A DNA stretch of 64,000 nt from Pseudomonas bharatica CSV86. GTDB taxonomy: Bacteria; Pseudomonadota; Gammaproteobacteria; Pseudomonadales; Pseudomonadaceae. Position numbers and translations under genes: made by a program. The stretch lies in NCBI RefSeq assembly GCF_000319305.2, contig NZ_AMWJ02000002.1, positions 1,364,001 to 1,428,000 of the forward strand, read 5' to 3'. Under the pieces are notes generated by a model, which saw nothing but the letters and a program-made list of their open reading frames with translations, did not search any database and was not told the origin of the DNA. Below, one piece after another: positions 1 to 9,882 of the stretch. Every line of letters begins with the position of its first letter. Positions within the stretch are counted from its first letter, which is position 1.

Positions 1-441
1 TACTTCCTCGAGGACGGCAGCGAGTTCAAGACCTTCAACACCCTCGACGGGCAAGGCATCAAGATGCTGATGAACTCGGGCGTGACCACCGCGATCATCA
101 GCGGTCGCAAGACGCCCGTGGTCGAGCGCCGGGCGAAGAACCTCGGCATCCCGCACCTGTACCAGGGCCGCGAGGACAAGCTGGTGGTACTGGACGAGCT
201 TCTCGCCCAGCTCGGCCTAAGCTATGAAGAGGTCGCCTACCTGGGCGACGACCTGCCAGACCTGCCGGTGATTCGCCGGGTCGGCCTCGGCATGGCGGTG
301 GCCAACGCGGCAGCGTTCGTCCGCCAGCACGCCCACGGCGTGACCCAGGCCCGCGGCGGTGAAGGTGCAGCTCGCGAATTCTGCGAACTGATCCTGCAAG
401 CCCAGGGCAACCTTGAAGCGGCAAACGCCCACTACCTGTAG
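1..441 (+). CDS. kdsC: 3-deoxy-D-manno-octulosonate 8-phosphate phosphatase KdsC (5' end missing)
   Basis: This is the C-terminal 146 residues of KdsC, the HAD-family phosphatase that releases Pi from KDO-8-phosphate in lipid A core synthesis in the cytoplasm. The reading frame is open from the first base, so the start and the N-terminal catalytic Asp motif lie outside the window; roughly 30 residues are missing compared with the usual Pseudomonas length. Visible family marks are the IISGRK segment (motif II Ser, Lys nearby) and GDDLPDLPVI, the acidic Mg-binding motif IV. It is followed after 8 bases by lptC, the standard kdsC-lptC-lptA-lptB order that couples KDO supply to LPS export. Confidence 0.95.
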   Translation, partial: YFLEDGSEFKTFNTLDGQGIKMLMNSGVTTAIISGRKTPVVERRAKNLGIPHLYQGREDKLVVLDELLAQLGLSYEEVAYLGDDLPDLPVIRRVGLGMAVANAAAFVRQHAHGVTQARGGEGAAREFCELILQAQGNLEAANAHYL

Positions 442-449
442 AGCACGCC

Positions 450-1022
450 ATGTTCAGCAAGAAGATTCGCAACATCGCGCTGTTCGGCGTGATCGCCCTG
501 GTGTTCGGGGCGATCGGCTACTGGAACATCGTGCCCGAGCGCTTCCTTGACCAGCCAGCGGCTCAGGTCGATGAAAGCGCCATCGACTACTATGCGATCA
601 ATGCCCACAGTGTGCAGTTCCTGCCTGACGGCAAGCTGCAATACGAAATGACCGCGGACAAGGTCGAGCACCTCAAGGCCAGCGAAGTCACCCTGCTGAC
701 CAAGCCCGACCTGCAGATGTACCGCGGAACCACCTTCCCCTGGCACGTGCAGAGCGAGCGCGGCGAGGTCAACCCCGACGGAACCGAGGTGGAACTGATC
801 GATTCGGTACGGGTCGCCCGCACCGACGAGAAGGATCGCACCACCATCATCACTTCCAGCCGCATGACGGTATTCCCGCAGAAGCAATATGCGCAAACCG
901 AGCAAGACGTTAGAATCGACGGCGCCGGTGGCGTGACTACGGGCAAGGGAATGAAAGCGTATTTGAAAGACGGCAGGATGGACCTGCTGTCCAACGTAAG
1001 AGGACAGTATGAGGCTCGTTAA
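450..1022 (+). CDS. lptC: LPS export ABC transporter periplasmic protein LptC
   Basis: LptC is a 190-residue bitopic inner-membrane protein that takes lipopolysaccharide from the LptBFG extractor and passes it to LptA. One N-terminal membrane segment lies at about residues 7-25 after a short basic stretch (FSKKIRN), followed by a periplasmic beta-jellyroll domain. Length matches the family. The 3' end overlaps lptA by 14 bases, which suggests translational coupling. Identification rests on the sequence pattern and its position between kdsC and lptA. Confidence 0.95.
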   Translation: MFSKKIRNIALFGVIALVFGAIGYWNIVPERFLDQPAAQVDESAIDYYAINAHSVQFLPDGKLQYEMTADKVEHLKASEVTLLTKPDLQMYRGTTFPWHVQSERGEVNPDGTEVELIDSVRVARTDEKDRTTIITSSRMTVFPQKQYAQTEQDVRIDGAGGVTTGKGMKAYLKDGRMDLLSNVRGQYEAR

Positions 1023-1536
1023 AACCCTCCCATATTTGCTCAGCCTGAGCGCGGCACTGGGAAGCGCGAGCGCCTTGGCCCTGCCGAATGATCGCGAACA
1101 GCCCGTGCGCATCCAGGCCGACAGCGCCCAGATGGATGACAAGAACAAGGTCGCGACCTACACCGGCGACGTCATCATCACCCAGGGCTCGATGATGATC
1201 AAAGGCCATACGGTAACCGTCACCCTGAACCAGGCCGGCGATATCGACACCGCGACCTCGGTGGGCAACCTGGCCTACTTCGAGCAGCAGCAGGACGCCT
1301 CCAAGCCGGACAAGATGCAGGGTTACGCCAAGCAGATCCAGTACCAGGCGGGCAAGGACCTGATCGTCCTTACCGACCAAGCCAAGGTGATCAACGCCGG
1401 CAACACCACCGAGGGCGAGAAGATCGTCTACAACTCCAAGACTCAGGTCGCCACGGCCGGTCGCGGCGGCAAGGACATCAAGACCCCGCGCAATCGCATC
1501 GACATGGTGATCCAGCCGAAGAAGAAGGCCGAGTAA
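1009..1536 (+). CDS. lptA: LPS transport periplasmic protein LptA
   Basis: LptA is the periplasmic bridge protein whose beta-jellyroll units carry LPS from LptC to LptD at the outer membrane. The 175-residue product has a cleavable signal peptide of about 24 residues ending SASALA, then the OstA-like repeat region (RIQADSAQMDDKNKVATYTG, about residues 35-54). It starts inside lptC and its TAA stop shares a base with the lptB ATG, so the three genes form one tightly coupled unit. Confidence 0.95.
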   Translation: MRLVKTLPYLLSLSAALGSASALALPNDREQPVRIQADSAQMDDKNKVATYTGDVIITQGSMMIKGHTVTVTLNQAGDIDTATSVGNLAYFEQQQDASKPDKMQGYAKQIQYQAGKDLIVLTDQAKVINAGNTTEGEKIVYNSKTQVATAGRGGKDIKTPRNRIDMVIQPKKKAE

Positions 1537-2261
1537 TGGCAACCCTCAAAGCCCAGCACCTGGCCAAGAGCTACAAGAGCCGGCAAGTCGTGCGCGATGT
1601 CAGCCTGTCCATCGACAGCGGCCAGATCGTCGGCCTGCTCGGCCCGAACGGCGCCGGCAAGACCACCTGCTTCTACATGATCGTCGGCCTGGTCCAGGCC
1701 GACCAGGGCCGCGTGCTGATCGACGACCTGGACGTCAGCCACCAGCCCATGCACGGCCGCGCCCGCGCCGGCATCGGCTACCTGCCCCAGGAAGCCTCGA
1801 TCTTCCGCAAGCTGTCGGTGGCCAACAACATCATGGCGATCCTGGAAACCCGCAAGGACCTCGATAGCGACGGCCGGCGCAAGGAGCTGGAAAGCCTGCT
1901 GCAGGAATTCCACATCAGCCATATTCGCGACAACCTCGGCATGAGCCTGTCCGGCGGTGAACGCCGCCGGGTGGAAATCGCCCGGGCCCTGGCCACCGCA
2001 CCGAAGTTCATCCTGCTCGACGAACCCTTCGCCGGCGTGGACCCGATCTCGGTCGGCGACATCAAGCAGATCATCCATCACCTCAAGGCCAAGGGTATCG
2101 GTGTGCTGATCACCGACCACAACGTCCGCGAGACCCTGGACATCTGCGAAACCGCGTACATCGTCAACGACGGCCAGTTGATCGCCGAAGGCGATGCGCA
2201 AACCATCCTCGCCAACCAATTGGTGAAAGAGGTGTACCTCGGCCACGAGTTCCGTCTGTAG
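1536..2261 (+). CDS. lptB: LPS export ABC transporter ATPase LptB
   Basis: This is the cytoplasmic ATPase that powers LPS extraction with LptFG. In 241 residues it shows a Walker A GPNGAGKT at 36-43, the Q-loop, an LSGGERRR signature, Walker B FILLDEP and a switch His in LITDHN. The GGERRRVEIARAL wording is typical of LptB rather than other ABC ATPases. lptFG are not in this window, which is normal because they lie elsewhere in pseudomonads. Confidence 0.97.
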   Translation: MATLKAQHLAKSYKSRQVVRDVSLSIDSGQIVGLLGPNGAGKTTCFYMIVGLVQADQGRVLIDDLDVSHQPMHGRARAGIGYLPQEASIFRKLSVANNIMAILETRKDLDSDGRRKELESLLQEFHISHIRDNLGMSLSGGERRRVEIARALATAPKFILLDEPFAGVDPISVGDIKQIIHHLKAKGIGVLITDHNVRETLDICETAYIVNDGQLIAEGDAQTILANQLVKEVYLGHEFRL

Positions 2262-2438
2262 GTCGACAATTCGGAATGACCCGAGCGCTGGCATTAAGCC
2301 ATTATTCCGGGCTTAATTGTTACAGCGCTCTAGGCAAACGCTACAATTTCAGGCATATAACTTGCTTAAAATTGGCGCCCAGCGCCCGTGTCGTAGATGG
2401 CGCATGCGCGCCGGCGAATAAGGTGTAAAGCCCCAGCC

Positions 2439-3932
2439 ATGAAACCATCGCTCGTCCTAAGAATGGGCCAGCAACTGACGATGACCCCGCAGTTGCAACA
2501 GGCCATCCGTCTGCTCCAGCTCTCCACGCTGGACCTGCAGCAGGAAATCCAGGAAGCCCTGGAGTCCAATCCGATGCTCGAACGCCAGGAAGACGGCGAC
2601 GACTTCGACAACAGCGACCCCATGGCCGACAACGCCGAGAGCAAGCCCGTCGCGGAGTCTCAGGAGAGCAGCTTCGAACAATCCACAGCCACTGCGGAGA
2701 ACCTCGAAGAAGGCGAATGGAACGAGCGGATCCCCAACGAACTGCCTGTCGATACCGCCTGGGAAGACATTTACCAGACCAGCGCCAGCAGCCTGCCCAG
2801 CAATGATGACGACGAGTGGGACTTCACTACCCGCACCTCGGCCGGCGAGAGCCTGCAAAGCCACCTGCTCTGGCAGCTCAACCTGGCACCGATGTCGGAC
2901 ACCGACCGCCTGATCGCCGTCACCCTGATCGACTGCATCAACAACCAGGGCTACCTCGACGAGACCCTGGAGGAAATCTGCGACTCCTTCGACCCTGAGC
3001 TGGATATCGAGCTGGACGAAGTCGAAGCCGTCCTGCACCGCATCCAGCAGTTCGAGCCTGCGGGCATCGGTGCGCGCAACCTGGGCGAGTGCCTGTTGCT
3101 GCAACTGCGCCAGCTGCCCGCCAGCACGCCGTGGATGAACGAAGCCCAGCGCCTGGTCAGCGACTACATCGACCTTCTCGGCAGCCGCGACTACAGCCAG
3201 CTCATGCGCCGCATGAAGCTCAAGGAAGACGAGCTGCGCCAGGTCATCGAGCTGGTACAGAGCCTGAACCCGCGCCCCGGCTCGCAGATCGAGTCCAGCG
3301 AGCCGGAATACGTGGTGCCCGATGTCATCGTGCGCAAGGACAACGAACGCTGGCTGGTCGAACTGAACCAGGAAGCGGTGCCGCGCCTGCGGGTCAACCC
3401 GCAATATGCCGGCTTCGTCCGCCGTGCGGACACCAGTGCCGACAACACCTTCATGCGCAACCAGTTGCAGGAGGCGCGCTGGTTCATCAAGAGCCTGCAG
3501 AGCCGCAACGAGACCCTGATGAAGGTAGCGACCCAGATCGTCGAGCATCAGCGCGGCTTCCTCGACCATGGCGACGAGGCCATGAAGCCGCTGGTGCTGC
3601 ATGACATCGCCGAGGCGGTGGGCATGCACGAGTCGACCATTTCCCGCGTCACCACGCAGAAATACATGCACACCCCTCGCGGCATCTACGAGTTGAAGTA
3701 CTTCTTCTCCAGCCACGTCAGTACCTCCGAAGGGGGTGAATGCTCCTCCACCGCCATCCGCGCGATCATCAAGAAACTGGTTGCTGCGGAAAATCAGAAA
3801 AAGCCATTGAGTGACAGCAAGATCGCTGGTTTACTGGAGGCACAAGGCATCCAGGTAGCACGTCGCACCGTCGCCAAGTACCGCGAATCCCTTGGCATTG
3901 CGCCATCGAGTGAACGCAAGCGATTGATGTGA
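2439..3932 (+). CDS. rpoN: RNA polymerase sigma-54 factor RpoN
   Basis: Sigma-54 directs RNA polymerase to -24/-12 promoters of nitrogen, flagellar, carbon-source and other genes and needs AAA+ enhancer-binding activators. I chose the ATG at 2439 (497 residues) because the family starts MKPSLVLRMGQQLTMTPQ; an upstream in-frame ATG at 2397 would add 14 unrelated residues. Visible parts are the Gln/Leu-rich activator-interaction region (1-50), an acidic linker (about 50-125), the core-binding region, a helix-turn-helix near 375-395 and the RpoN box ARRTVAKYRE at 474-483. It is followed by hpf, ptsN, rapZ and ptsO, the classical rpoN operon. Confidence 0.97.
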   Translation: MKPSLVLRMGQQLTMTPQLQQAIRLLQLSTLDLQQEIQEALESNPMLERQEDGDDFDNSDPMADNAESKPVAESQESSFEQSTATAENLEEGEWNERIPNELPVDTAWEDIYQTSASSLPSNDDDEWDFTTRTSAGESLQSHLLWQLNLAPMSDTDRLIAVTLIDCINNQGYLDETLEEICDSFDPELDIELDEVEAVLHRIQQFEPAGIGARNLGECLLLQLRQLPASTPWMNEAQRLVSDYIDLLGSRDYSQLMRRMKLKEDELRQVIELVQSLNPRPGSQIESSEPEYVVPDVIVRKDNERWLVELNQEAVPRLRVNPQYAGFVRRADTSADNTFMRNQLQEARWFIKSLQSRNETLMKVATQIVEHQRGFLDHGDEAMKPLVLHDIAEAVGMHESTISRVTTQKYMHTPRGIYELKYFFSSHVSTSEGGECSSTAIRAIIKKLVAAENQKKPLSDSKIAGLLEAQGIQVARRTVAKYRESLGIAPSSERKRLM

Positions 3933-3963
3933 CATTCCCTGAGATGTGCCATCGCAATTCAGT

Positions 3964-3985
3964 GGCAGGCGCAACACCTGCCTCT
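3964..3985 (+). terminator. weak hairpin between rpoN and hpf
   Basis: An inverted repeat GGCAGG / CCTGCC with a 7-base loop is followed by TCTTT. It is too short for a strong terminator, but could attenuate or stabilise the rpoN-hpf junction transcript. Based on sequence only. Confidence 0.3.
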
Positions 3986-4013
3986 TTATGCACGGCAATA
4001 AAGGAGAAGCAGT

Positions 4014-4322
4014 ATGCAAGTCAACATCAGTGGACAACATGTAGAAGTTACTCCACCGCTTCGTGACTATGTCGAGCAGAAGCTCAAGCGCCTGGAGGGT
4101 CATTACGACCGCATCACCAACGTTCAGGTCATCATGAAGGTCGAGAAAATCCAGCAGAAAGTGGAAGCGACCTTGCAGATCCCTGGTGGCGAGGTGGTAG
4201 CGAACGCAGAGCACGAAGACATGTATGCCGCAATCGACCTCCTGACCGACAAGCTCGACCGCCAACTGAAAAAACACAAGGAAAAACAGCAAAGCCTGCT
4301 GCAAGGCGCAGCGGCCCGCTGA
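4014..4322 (+). CDS. hpf: ribosome hibernation promoting factor HPF (short form)
   Basis: This 102-residue cytoplasmic protein binds the 30S mRNA/tRNA channel and stops translation on idle ribosomes in stationary phase or starvation. The start MQVNISGQHVEVTPPLRDYVEQKL is typical of the short HPF/YhbH family, and the C-terminal charged helix (KLDRQLKKHKEKQQ) fits. An AAGGAG ribosome-binding site lies about 8 bases upstream. Its place directly after rpoN is conserved in gamma-proteobacteria (older names rpoX, yhbH). Confidence 0.95.
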   Translation: MQVNISGQHVEVTPPLRDYVEQKLKRLEGHYDRITNVQVIMKVEKIQQKVEATLQIPGGEVVANAEHEDMYAAIDLLTDKLDRQLKKHKEKQQSLLQGAAAR

Positions 4323-4334
4323 TCCCACTCATCC

Positions 4335-4799
4335 ATGATCCGACTTGAATCCATCCTGACCCCCGGCCGTTCCCTGGTGAACGTGCCGGGTGGCAGTAAA
4401 AAGCGCGTACTTGAACAGATCGCCAACCTGATCGGGACGGATGTTCCCGGACTGGACCGACAGGAAGTGTTCGAAAGCCTGATTGCCCGCGAGAAGCTGG
4501 GCTCCACAGGCTTCGGCAACGGGATCGCGATTCCTCACTGCCGGCTCAAGGGCTGCGCCAGTCCGGTCAGCGCCTTGCTGCACCTGGATGCCCCCATCGA
4601 TTTCGACGCCATCGACGGCGCCCCGGTAGACCTGCTGTTCGTCCTGCTGGTCCCGGAAGCCGCCACCGATGCGCACCTGGAGCTGCTGCGCCAGATTGCC
4701 AGCATGCTTGATCGCAAGGAAATTCGTGACAGGCTGCGCGCCGCCGACAGCAGCACCGCCCTGTACCAGGTTGTCCTGGACGGGCAGAACGAGTCCTGA
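4335..4799 (+). CDS. ptsN: nitrogen PTS regulatory protein EIIA-Ntr (PtsN)
   Basis: PtsN is the end acceptor of the PtsP-PtsO-PtsN phosphorelay. It does not carry sugar but links nitrogen and carbon status to regulation, including K+ transport and sigma-54 genes. It has 154 residues, with the phosphorylatable His at residue 68 in GIAIPHCRLKG. It lies 12 bases after hpf and 2 bases before rapZ, in the rpoN operon. Confidence 0.96.
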   Translation: MIRLESILTPGRSLVNVPGGSKKRVLEQIANLIGTDVPGLDRQEVFESLIAREKLGSTGFGNGIAIPHCRLKGCASPVSALLHLDAPIDFDAIDGAPVDLLFVLLVPEAATDAHLELLRQIASMLDRKEIRDRLRAADSSTALYQVVLDGQNES

Positions 4800-4801
4800 G
4801 C

Positions 4802-5656
4802 ATGCGCCTGGTCATCGTCAGCGGCCGTTCCGGATCGGGCAAGAGCACCGCCCTCGATGTCCTGGAAGACAACGGCTTCTACTGCATCGACAACCTCCCC
4901 GCCGGCCTGCTGCCGCAACTGGCGGAAAGCGCGCTGCTCAACACCGAACTGCTGCAACCGCGGGTTGCGGTATCGATCGATGCCCGCAACCTGCCCAGCC
5001 ACCTTACACGCTTCCCCGAATTGCTGGAGGAAGCGAGGTCCCGGCATATCCAATGCGATGTGCTTTACCTGGACGCCGATGAGGACACCCTGCTCAAGCG
5101 CTTCTCCGAAACCCGGCGGCGTCACCCGCTTACCAACCAGGACCGTTCGCTGGCCGAAGCGATACGGGTTGAAAGCGAACTGCTGGGCCCCATCGCCGAC
5201 CTGGCGGACCTGAAAATCGATACCACCAACCTGAACCTCTATCAGTTGCGTGACTCGATCAAGCTGCGCCTGCTGAACCAGCCTGAGCCCGGTACCGCCT
5301 TCCTGATCGAGTCCTTCGGATTCAAACGCGGCATGCCGGTGGATGCCGATGTGGTATTCGACGTGCGCTGCCTGCCGAATCCGTACTGGAAACCGGAACT
5401 GCGCGAGCATTCCGGCCTGGAGGAGCCCGTCATCGATTACCTGGCGGCACAACCGGATGTGGAAGAGATGTTCCAGGACATATCGTCCTACCTGCTGAAA
5501 TGGTTGCCACGCTTCGCCGCCAGCAACCGCGCCTACGTCACCGTTGCCATCGGCTGCACCGGAGGTCACCATCGCTCGGTCTACCTGACCGAGCGCCTGG
5601 GCCAGTTGCTGCAACCCATATTGAAGAACGTCCAGGTCCGCCACCGCGACCTCTAG
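4802..5656 (+). CDS. rapZ: RNase adapter protein RapZ
   Basis: RapZ binds nucleotides and small RNA; in E. coli it delivers GlmZ to RNase E and so controls glucosamine-6-phosphate synthase. The 284-residue protein has a P-loop GRSGSGKS at 8-15, DNLPAGLLP, and the conserved C-terminal RNA-binding half (FGFKRGMPVDADVVFDVR; CTGGHHRSV). Whether the GlmY/GlmZ circuit exists in Pseudomonas is not shown here, so the exact partner is open. It is in the rpoN operon between ptsN and ptsO. Confidence 0.95.
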   Translation: MRLVIVSGRSGSGKSTALDVLEDNGFYCIDNLPAGLLPQLAESALLNTELLQPRVAVSIDARNLPSHLTRFPELLEEARSRHIQCDVLYLDADEDTLLKRFSETRRRHPLTNQDRSLAEAIRVESELLGPIADLADLKIDTTNLNLYQLRDSIKLRLLNQPEPGTAFLIESFGFKRGMPVDADVVFDVRCLPNPYWKPELREHSGLEEPVIDYLAAQPDVEEMFQDISSYLLKWLPRFAASNRAYVTVAIGCTGGHHRSVYLTERLGQLLQPILKNVQVRHRDL

Positions 5657-5676
5657 TCCACAGGATCCCTCCCGCG

Positions 5677-5949
5677 ATGCCCGCCATTGAAATCGAGATC
5701 ATCAACAAGCTGGGGCTGCATGCCCGTGCTGCCGCCAAATTCGTCGGCGTGGCCGGCAAGTTTCCCTGCACGGTCAAGGTCGGGCGCGCGCCGGACAAGC
5801 TGGTGGACGGCAAGAGCATCATGGCGGTGATGATGCTGGCGGCGGGCAAGGGCACCACGGTGCACCTGTCTGCGGAAGGGGAACAGGACAATGAAGCGAT
5901 CCAGGCGCTGGTGGAATTGATCAACAATCGCTTTGATGAAGGTGAGTGA
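5677..5949 (+). CDS. ptsO: phosphocarrier protein NPr (PtsO)
   Basis: This HPr-like carrier passes phosphate from PtsP (EI-Ntr) to PtsN. The start at 5677 gives 90 residues with the active-site His at 15 (KLGLHARAAAKF) and the regulatory-site Ser region GKSIMAVMML (Ser47). The open frame extends upstream to 5500 inside rapZ, but only the 5677 ATG matches the family N-terminus. It is the last gene of the rpoN operon and is followed by a clear terminator. Confidence 0.95.
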   Translation: MPAIEIEIINKLGLHARAAAKFVGVAGKFPCTVKVGRAPDKLVDGKSIMAVMMLAAGKGTTVHLSAEGEQDNEAIQALVELINNRFDEGE

Positions 5950-5967
5950 AGTCGCCACCCAGCCACG

Positions 5968-5995
5968 AAAAGCCCGCCATTTGGCGGGCTTTTTC
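5968..5995. terminator. bidirectional intrinsic terminator after ptsO
   Basis: The stem AAAGCCCGCC / GGCGGGCTTT with an ATTT loop is followed by a T-run on the plus strand and preceded by an A-run, so it can end both the rpoN operon (+) and the convergent sodA-ZIP transcript (-). Confidence 0.9.
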
Positions 5996-6032
5996 ATTCG
6001 GGGCTCATGGTTTCGGGACCGCTTCGCAGTCC

Positions 6033-6060
6033 ATCGCAGGCAAGCCAGCTCCCACAGGGT
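6033..6060. repeat. single REP element
   Basis: One copy of the recurrent extragenic palindrome unit (GGCAAGCCAGCTCCCACAGGG) lies between the ptsO terminator and the 3' end of the ZIP gene, in a convergent gap. No second inverted copy is adjacent, unlike most other loci here. Confidence 0.8.
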
Positions 6061-6075
6061 TAGTCGCAGCCTTTA

Positions 6076-6982
6076 TCAAGACAGCGCGGTATCCATCACC
6101 ATCATCAGGCAGAACCCGACGCACAGCCCCAGGCTGGCCAACCGATGGTGCCCGTTGGCCCGCGACTCGGGAATGATTTCCTGAGTCACCACCAGCAACA
6201 TCGCCCCGGCCGCAAAGGCCAGCCCGAGCGGCAACAGCAGCTCGGCCACATTGACCAACCAGGCACACACCAATGCCGCCGCAGGCTCTACCAGTCCGGA
6301 CGCCGCGCCGATCAGGAACGCCTTGAAGCGCGCCATCCCGGCGCCGGCCAGCACCAGCGCGATCACCAACCCTTCCGGTACGTCCTGCAAGGCGATGCCC
6401 ATCGCCAGGCTGTCCGCATCCGGCATGCCACCGCCGGCAGACACACCGATGGCCATACCTTCCGGAATGTTGTGGGCAATGATGGCGATGACGAAGATCC
6501 AGATCCGCGCCGGTATCACCGGCTGGGTGCCGCAGGCCACCAGCGCCTCGGGCGAAGCGCTGGAGACCTGGCGATCCACCAGATACAGGCACAACGCGCC
6601 GGACAACAGGCCGAAGCTGACCAGACTACCGCGCCCCACTTGCCGAAGCCCACCGCCTGGGCGGCATCCAGCCCCGGATGATCAGCGAGAACGCCGTCGC
6701 CGCCAGCATGACGCCAGCACCAAAGCCCAACAGGGTGTCCGCCAGCGCCACCGGCATGCTGCGGATCACCAGCACCGGTACTGCACCGAGCGCGGTGCCA
6801 AGCGCACAAAGCGCCCCGCCCTCCAGTGCCCGCATCATCCGCGGCTCCAGGTCGAGCCAGGCAATCCCCTGGGCCACCAGCAAGGCCGTACCCACCAGCA
6901 GCAACAGGGTGCCCAGCGCCAGGCGAAACAAACGCACGCTGCTTACGGACAAGACATCCGAGCGCATTCGCTTGTCACTCAC
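6076..6982 (-). CDS. ZIP-family divalent metal transporter (frameshifted twice in this sequence)
   Basis: A roughly 300-residue membrane protein of the ZIP family (Zn/Fe/Mn uptake or export). It reads in three frames: the N-terminal part runs from 6982 (GTG overlapping the sodA stop) or the ATG at 6967 through GAGVMLAATAFSLII; a middle piece reads PGLDAAQAVGFGKWGA; the C-terminal part runs from GSLVSFGLLSG to 6076 and holds the metal-binding motif HNIPEGMAIG and the later EIIPE. Restoring one base at about 6674-6678 and one at about 6628-6632 joins all three, so the break is two single-base losses. It is the last gene of the fagA-fumC-orfX-sodA operon; metal supply to Mn-SOD is a plausible role (inference). 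Confidence 0.85.
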
Positions 6983-7590
6983 GCCACGGCGGCAAGGTAG
7001 CGCCGCTCGACTTCGGCCCAATCGACCACGTTGTAGAACGCGTTGATGTATTCCGGGCGGCGGTTCTGGTACAGCAGGTAGTAGGCGTGCTCCCAGACGT
7101 CCAGGCCAAGGATCGGCGTGTTGCCGTGCATCAGCGGGCTGTCCTGGTTGCCGCTGCTTTCCACCACGACGCGCTTCTCCGGCGTCACGCTCAGCCAGGC
7201 CCAGCCGCTGCCGAAGCGGGTCAGTGCGGCCTTGGTGAAGGCGTCCTTGAAGGCTTCGAAACCGCCCAGTTGCTCGTCGATGGCCTTGGCTACCGCGCCG
7301 TGAGGCACGCCACCGCCGTTCGGCGACATGACGGTCCAGAACAGGGTGTGGTTGGCGTGGCCGCCGCCCTGGTTGATGACCGCGGCCTGGAGGCCCTGCG
7401 GCAGTTGCTTGACCGCCGCCACCAGCTTCTCCACCGGCCATTCGGCCCATTCGGTGCCATCGAGGGCGGCATTGAGGTTGTTGATGTAGGTCTGGTGATG
7501 CTTGGTGTGGTGGATCTGCATGGTCTGGGTATCGATATGCGGTTCCAGCGCGTCGTAGGCGTAGGGCAATGCAGGCAAGGCGTGTGGCAT
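6979..7590 (-). CDS. sodA: superoxide dismutase, manganese type
   Basis: SodA converts superoxide to O2 and H2O2 in the cytoplasm. The 203-residue protein carries the metal ligands in HTKHH, INQGGGHANHTLFW and LGLDVWEHAYY. The triple-Gly stretch before the second ligand and a Gln in SSGNQDSPL fit manganese rather than iron specificity. It shares one base with the orfX stop. In P. aeruginosa the same fagA-fumC-orfX-sodA operon is known to be induced by iron starvation through Fur, replacing iron SOD, and the Fur box upstream of fagA supports that here. Confidence 0.95.
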   Translation of the reverse strand: MPHALPALPYAYDALEPHIDTQTMQIHHTKHHQTYINNLNAALDGTEWAEWPVEKLVAAVKQLPQGLQAAVINQGGGHANHTLFWTVMSPNGGGVPHGAVAKAIDEQLGGFEAFKDAFTKAALTRFGSGWAWLSVTPEKRVVVESSGNQDSPLMHGNTPILGLDVWEHAYYLLYQNRRPEYINAFYNVVDWAEVERRYLAAVA

Positions 7591-8051
7591 CAGTGGATTC
7601 CTTGTCGGATGGCTTGGGAAATCACGGGGTCGCGACCGGCCAGCACACCGGGCTGTGGCTCCTGCCGGTACAGCAGGCGCTCGGTACGCGGGTATTGGCC
7701 GTACTCGCTGATGAAGCTCAGCAGTTCGGTGTAGGTCTTGCCGCTGTGGCGCAAGGCCGCCTGGCGCAATGGCTCGGGCAGGCGCGGATCCTGGCTGGCC
7801 GCGAGCAGGCGTTGATGAATCGCGCAGAGATACTCGGCGCTTTCCTGGGGCTGCTTCAGGCGCAGATGAAGGTCCGCCAGGTTGTGATGGGAGATCACGC
7901 AGGCGGCGACCGCTTCGTCGGCGTCCTGCCAGCGCTCGAACAGTACCTGGGCCAAGGCCAGGGCCTGCAGGTACAGCTCACGGGCATCGACCAGAGCCCC
8001 TTGGTTGAACAGGCGGTTGGCAATCTCGGTGGTACGTTTCCAGTGCTGCAT
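7590..8051 (-). CDS. TPR-like protein OrfX of the fumC-sodA operon
   Basis: A 153-residue, probably all-helical cytoplasmic protein of unknown function, found between fumC and sodA in pseudomonads. The pattern ANRLFNQGALVDARELYLQA resembles a tetratricopeptide repeat, with a second weak one around AACVISHHNLADLHLRL. No signal peptide or membrane segment. TGA overlaps the sodA start, so it is coupled to sodA. Function remains unknown; a role in assembling or metallating the iron-independent enzymes is only a guess. Confidence 0.85.
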   Translation of the reverse strand: MQHWKRTTEIANRLFNQGALVDARELYLQALALAQVLFERWQDADEAVAACVISHHNLADLHLRLKQPQESAEYLCAIHQRLLAASQDPRLPEPLRQAALRHSGKTYTELLSFISEYGQYPRTERLLYRQEPQPGVLAGRDPVISQAIRQGIH

Positions 8052-8081
8052 GGCGAACCTCCAAAGCGGTTGTCGGCGGTT

Positions 8082-9450
<1,369 letters not shown>

Positions 9451-9464
<14 letters not shown>

Positions 9465-9843
9465 GTCCTTGCATCAGTTCAAAGGATGAAATCGAAGGCA
9501 ACAGCGTGCAGTTCGCCAGTTGCAAGGCCAGCGGCTGCCAGCGCTGGCCGTGCTCGCCGCCGTCGAGCTTGCGCAGTTGCAGCAGCGGTCGCCAGGCCTG
9601 GTCCAGGCACAGGCAGCGCCAGTGCCACGGCAGCATGCGATCGCAGGCGGTATCGAGCAGAACACGGAACGAAGTCAGGGCGACGCCCCAGGCCGAGGTG
9701 TCGGTGCAGCAGACCAGGTAGCGCCCTTCGGCCAGGTAATGCTCGATCAGGCGCGGCTCGTCGGGCTCCAGCGCGCAGCGGATGCGCAGGCTCAGCCAGC
9801 GCCAGTTATCGAGGTAGGGCAGTTCGCGAAGGACGGATTTCAT
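9451..9843 (-). CDS. fagA: FagA, Fur-associated gene A product
   Basis: A 130-residue protein without recognisable domain, first gene of the iron-starvation operon. It starts MKSVLRELPYLDNWRW and is rich in Trp, Cys and Leu; no signal peptide. The name is taken from the P. aeruginosa fagA-fumC-orfX-sodA operon because the position, size and upstream Fur box agree; function is unknown in any species I know of. Confidence 0.85.
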
Positions 9844-9863
9844 GGCAGGAATATCATCGCCGA

Positions 9864-9882
9864 GATAATGATATTCATTATT
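9864..9882 (-). promoter_or_regulatory. Fur box of the fagA-fumC-orfX-sodA operon
   Basis: GATAATGATATTCATTATT matches 17 of 19 bases of the Fur consensus GATAATGATAATCATTATC. It ends about 21 bases upstream of the fagA start and covers the likely -10 element, so iron-loaded Fur would block RNA polymerase directly. Confidence 0.9.

Noticed and set aside
2317..2347. TTGTTA / TACAAT promoter for rpoN
   Set aside because: Spacer is 19 bases, outside the normal range, so I do not list it as a feature.
2457..3716. A 419-codon minus-strand frame inside rpoN
   Set aside because: No RBS, low-complexity His/Val/Leu-rich product; rpoN is certain on the plus strand.
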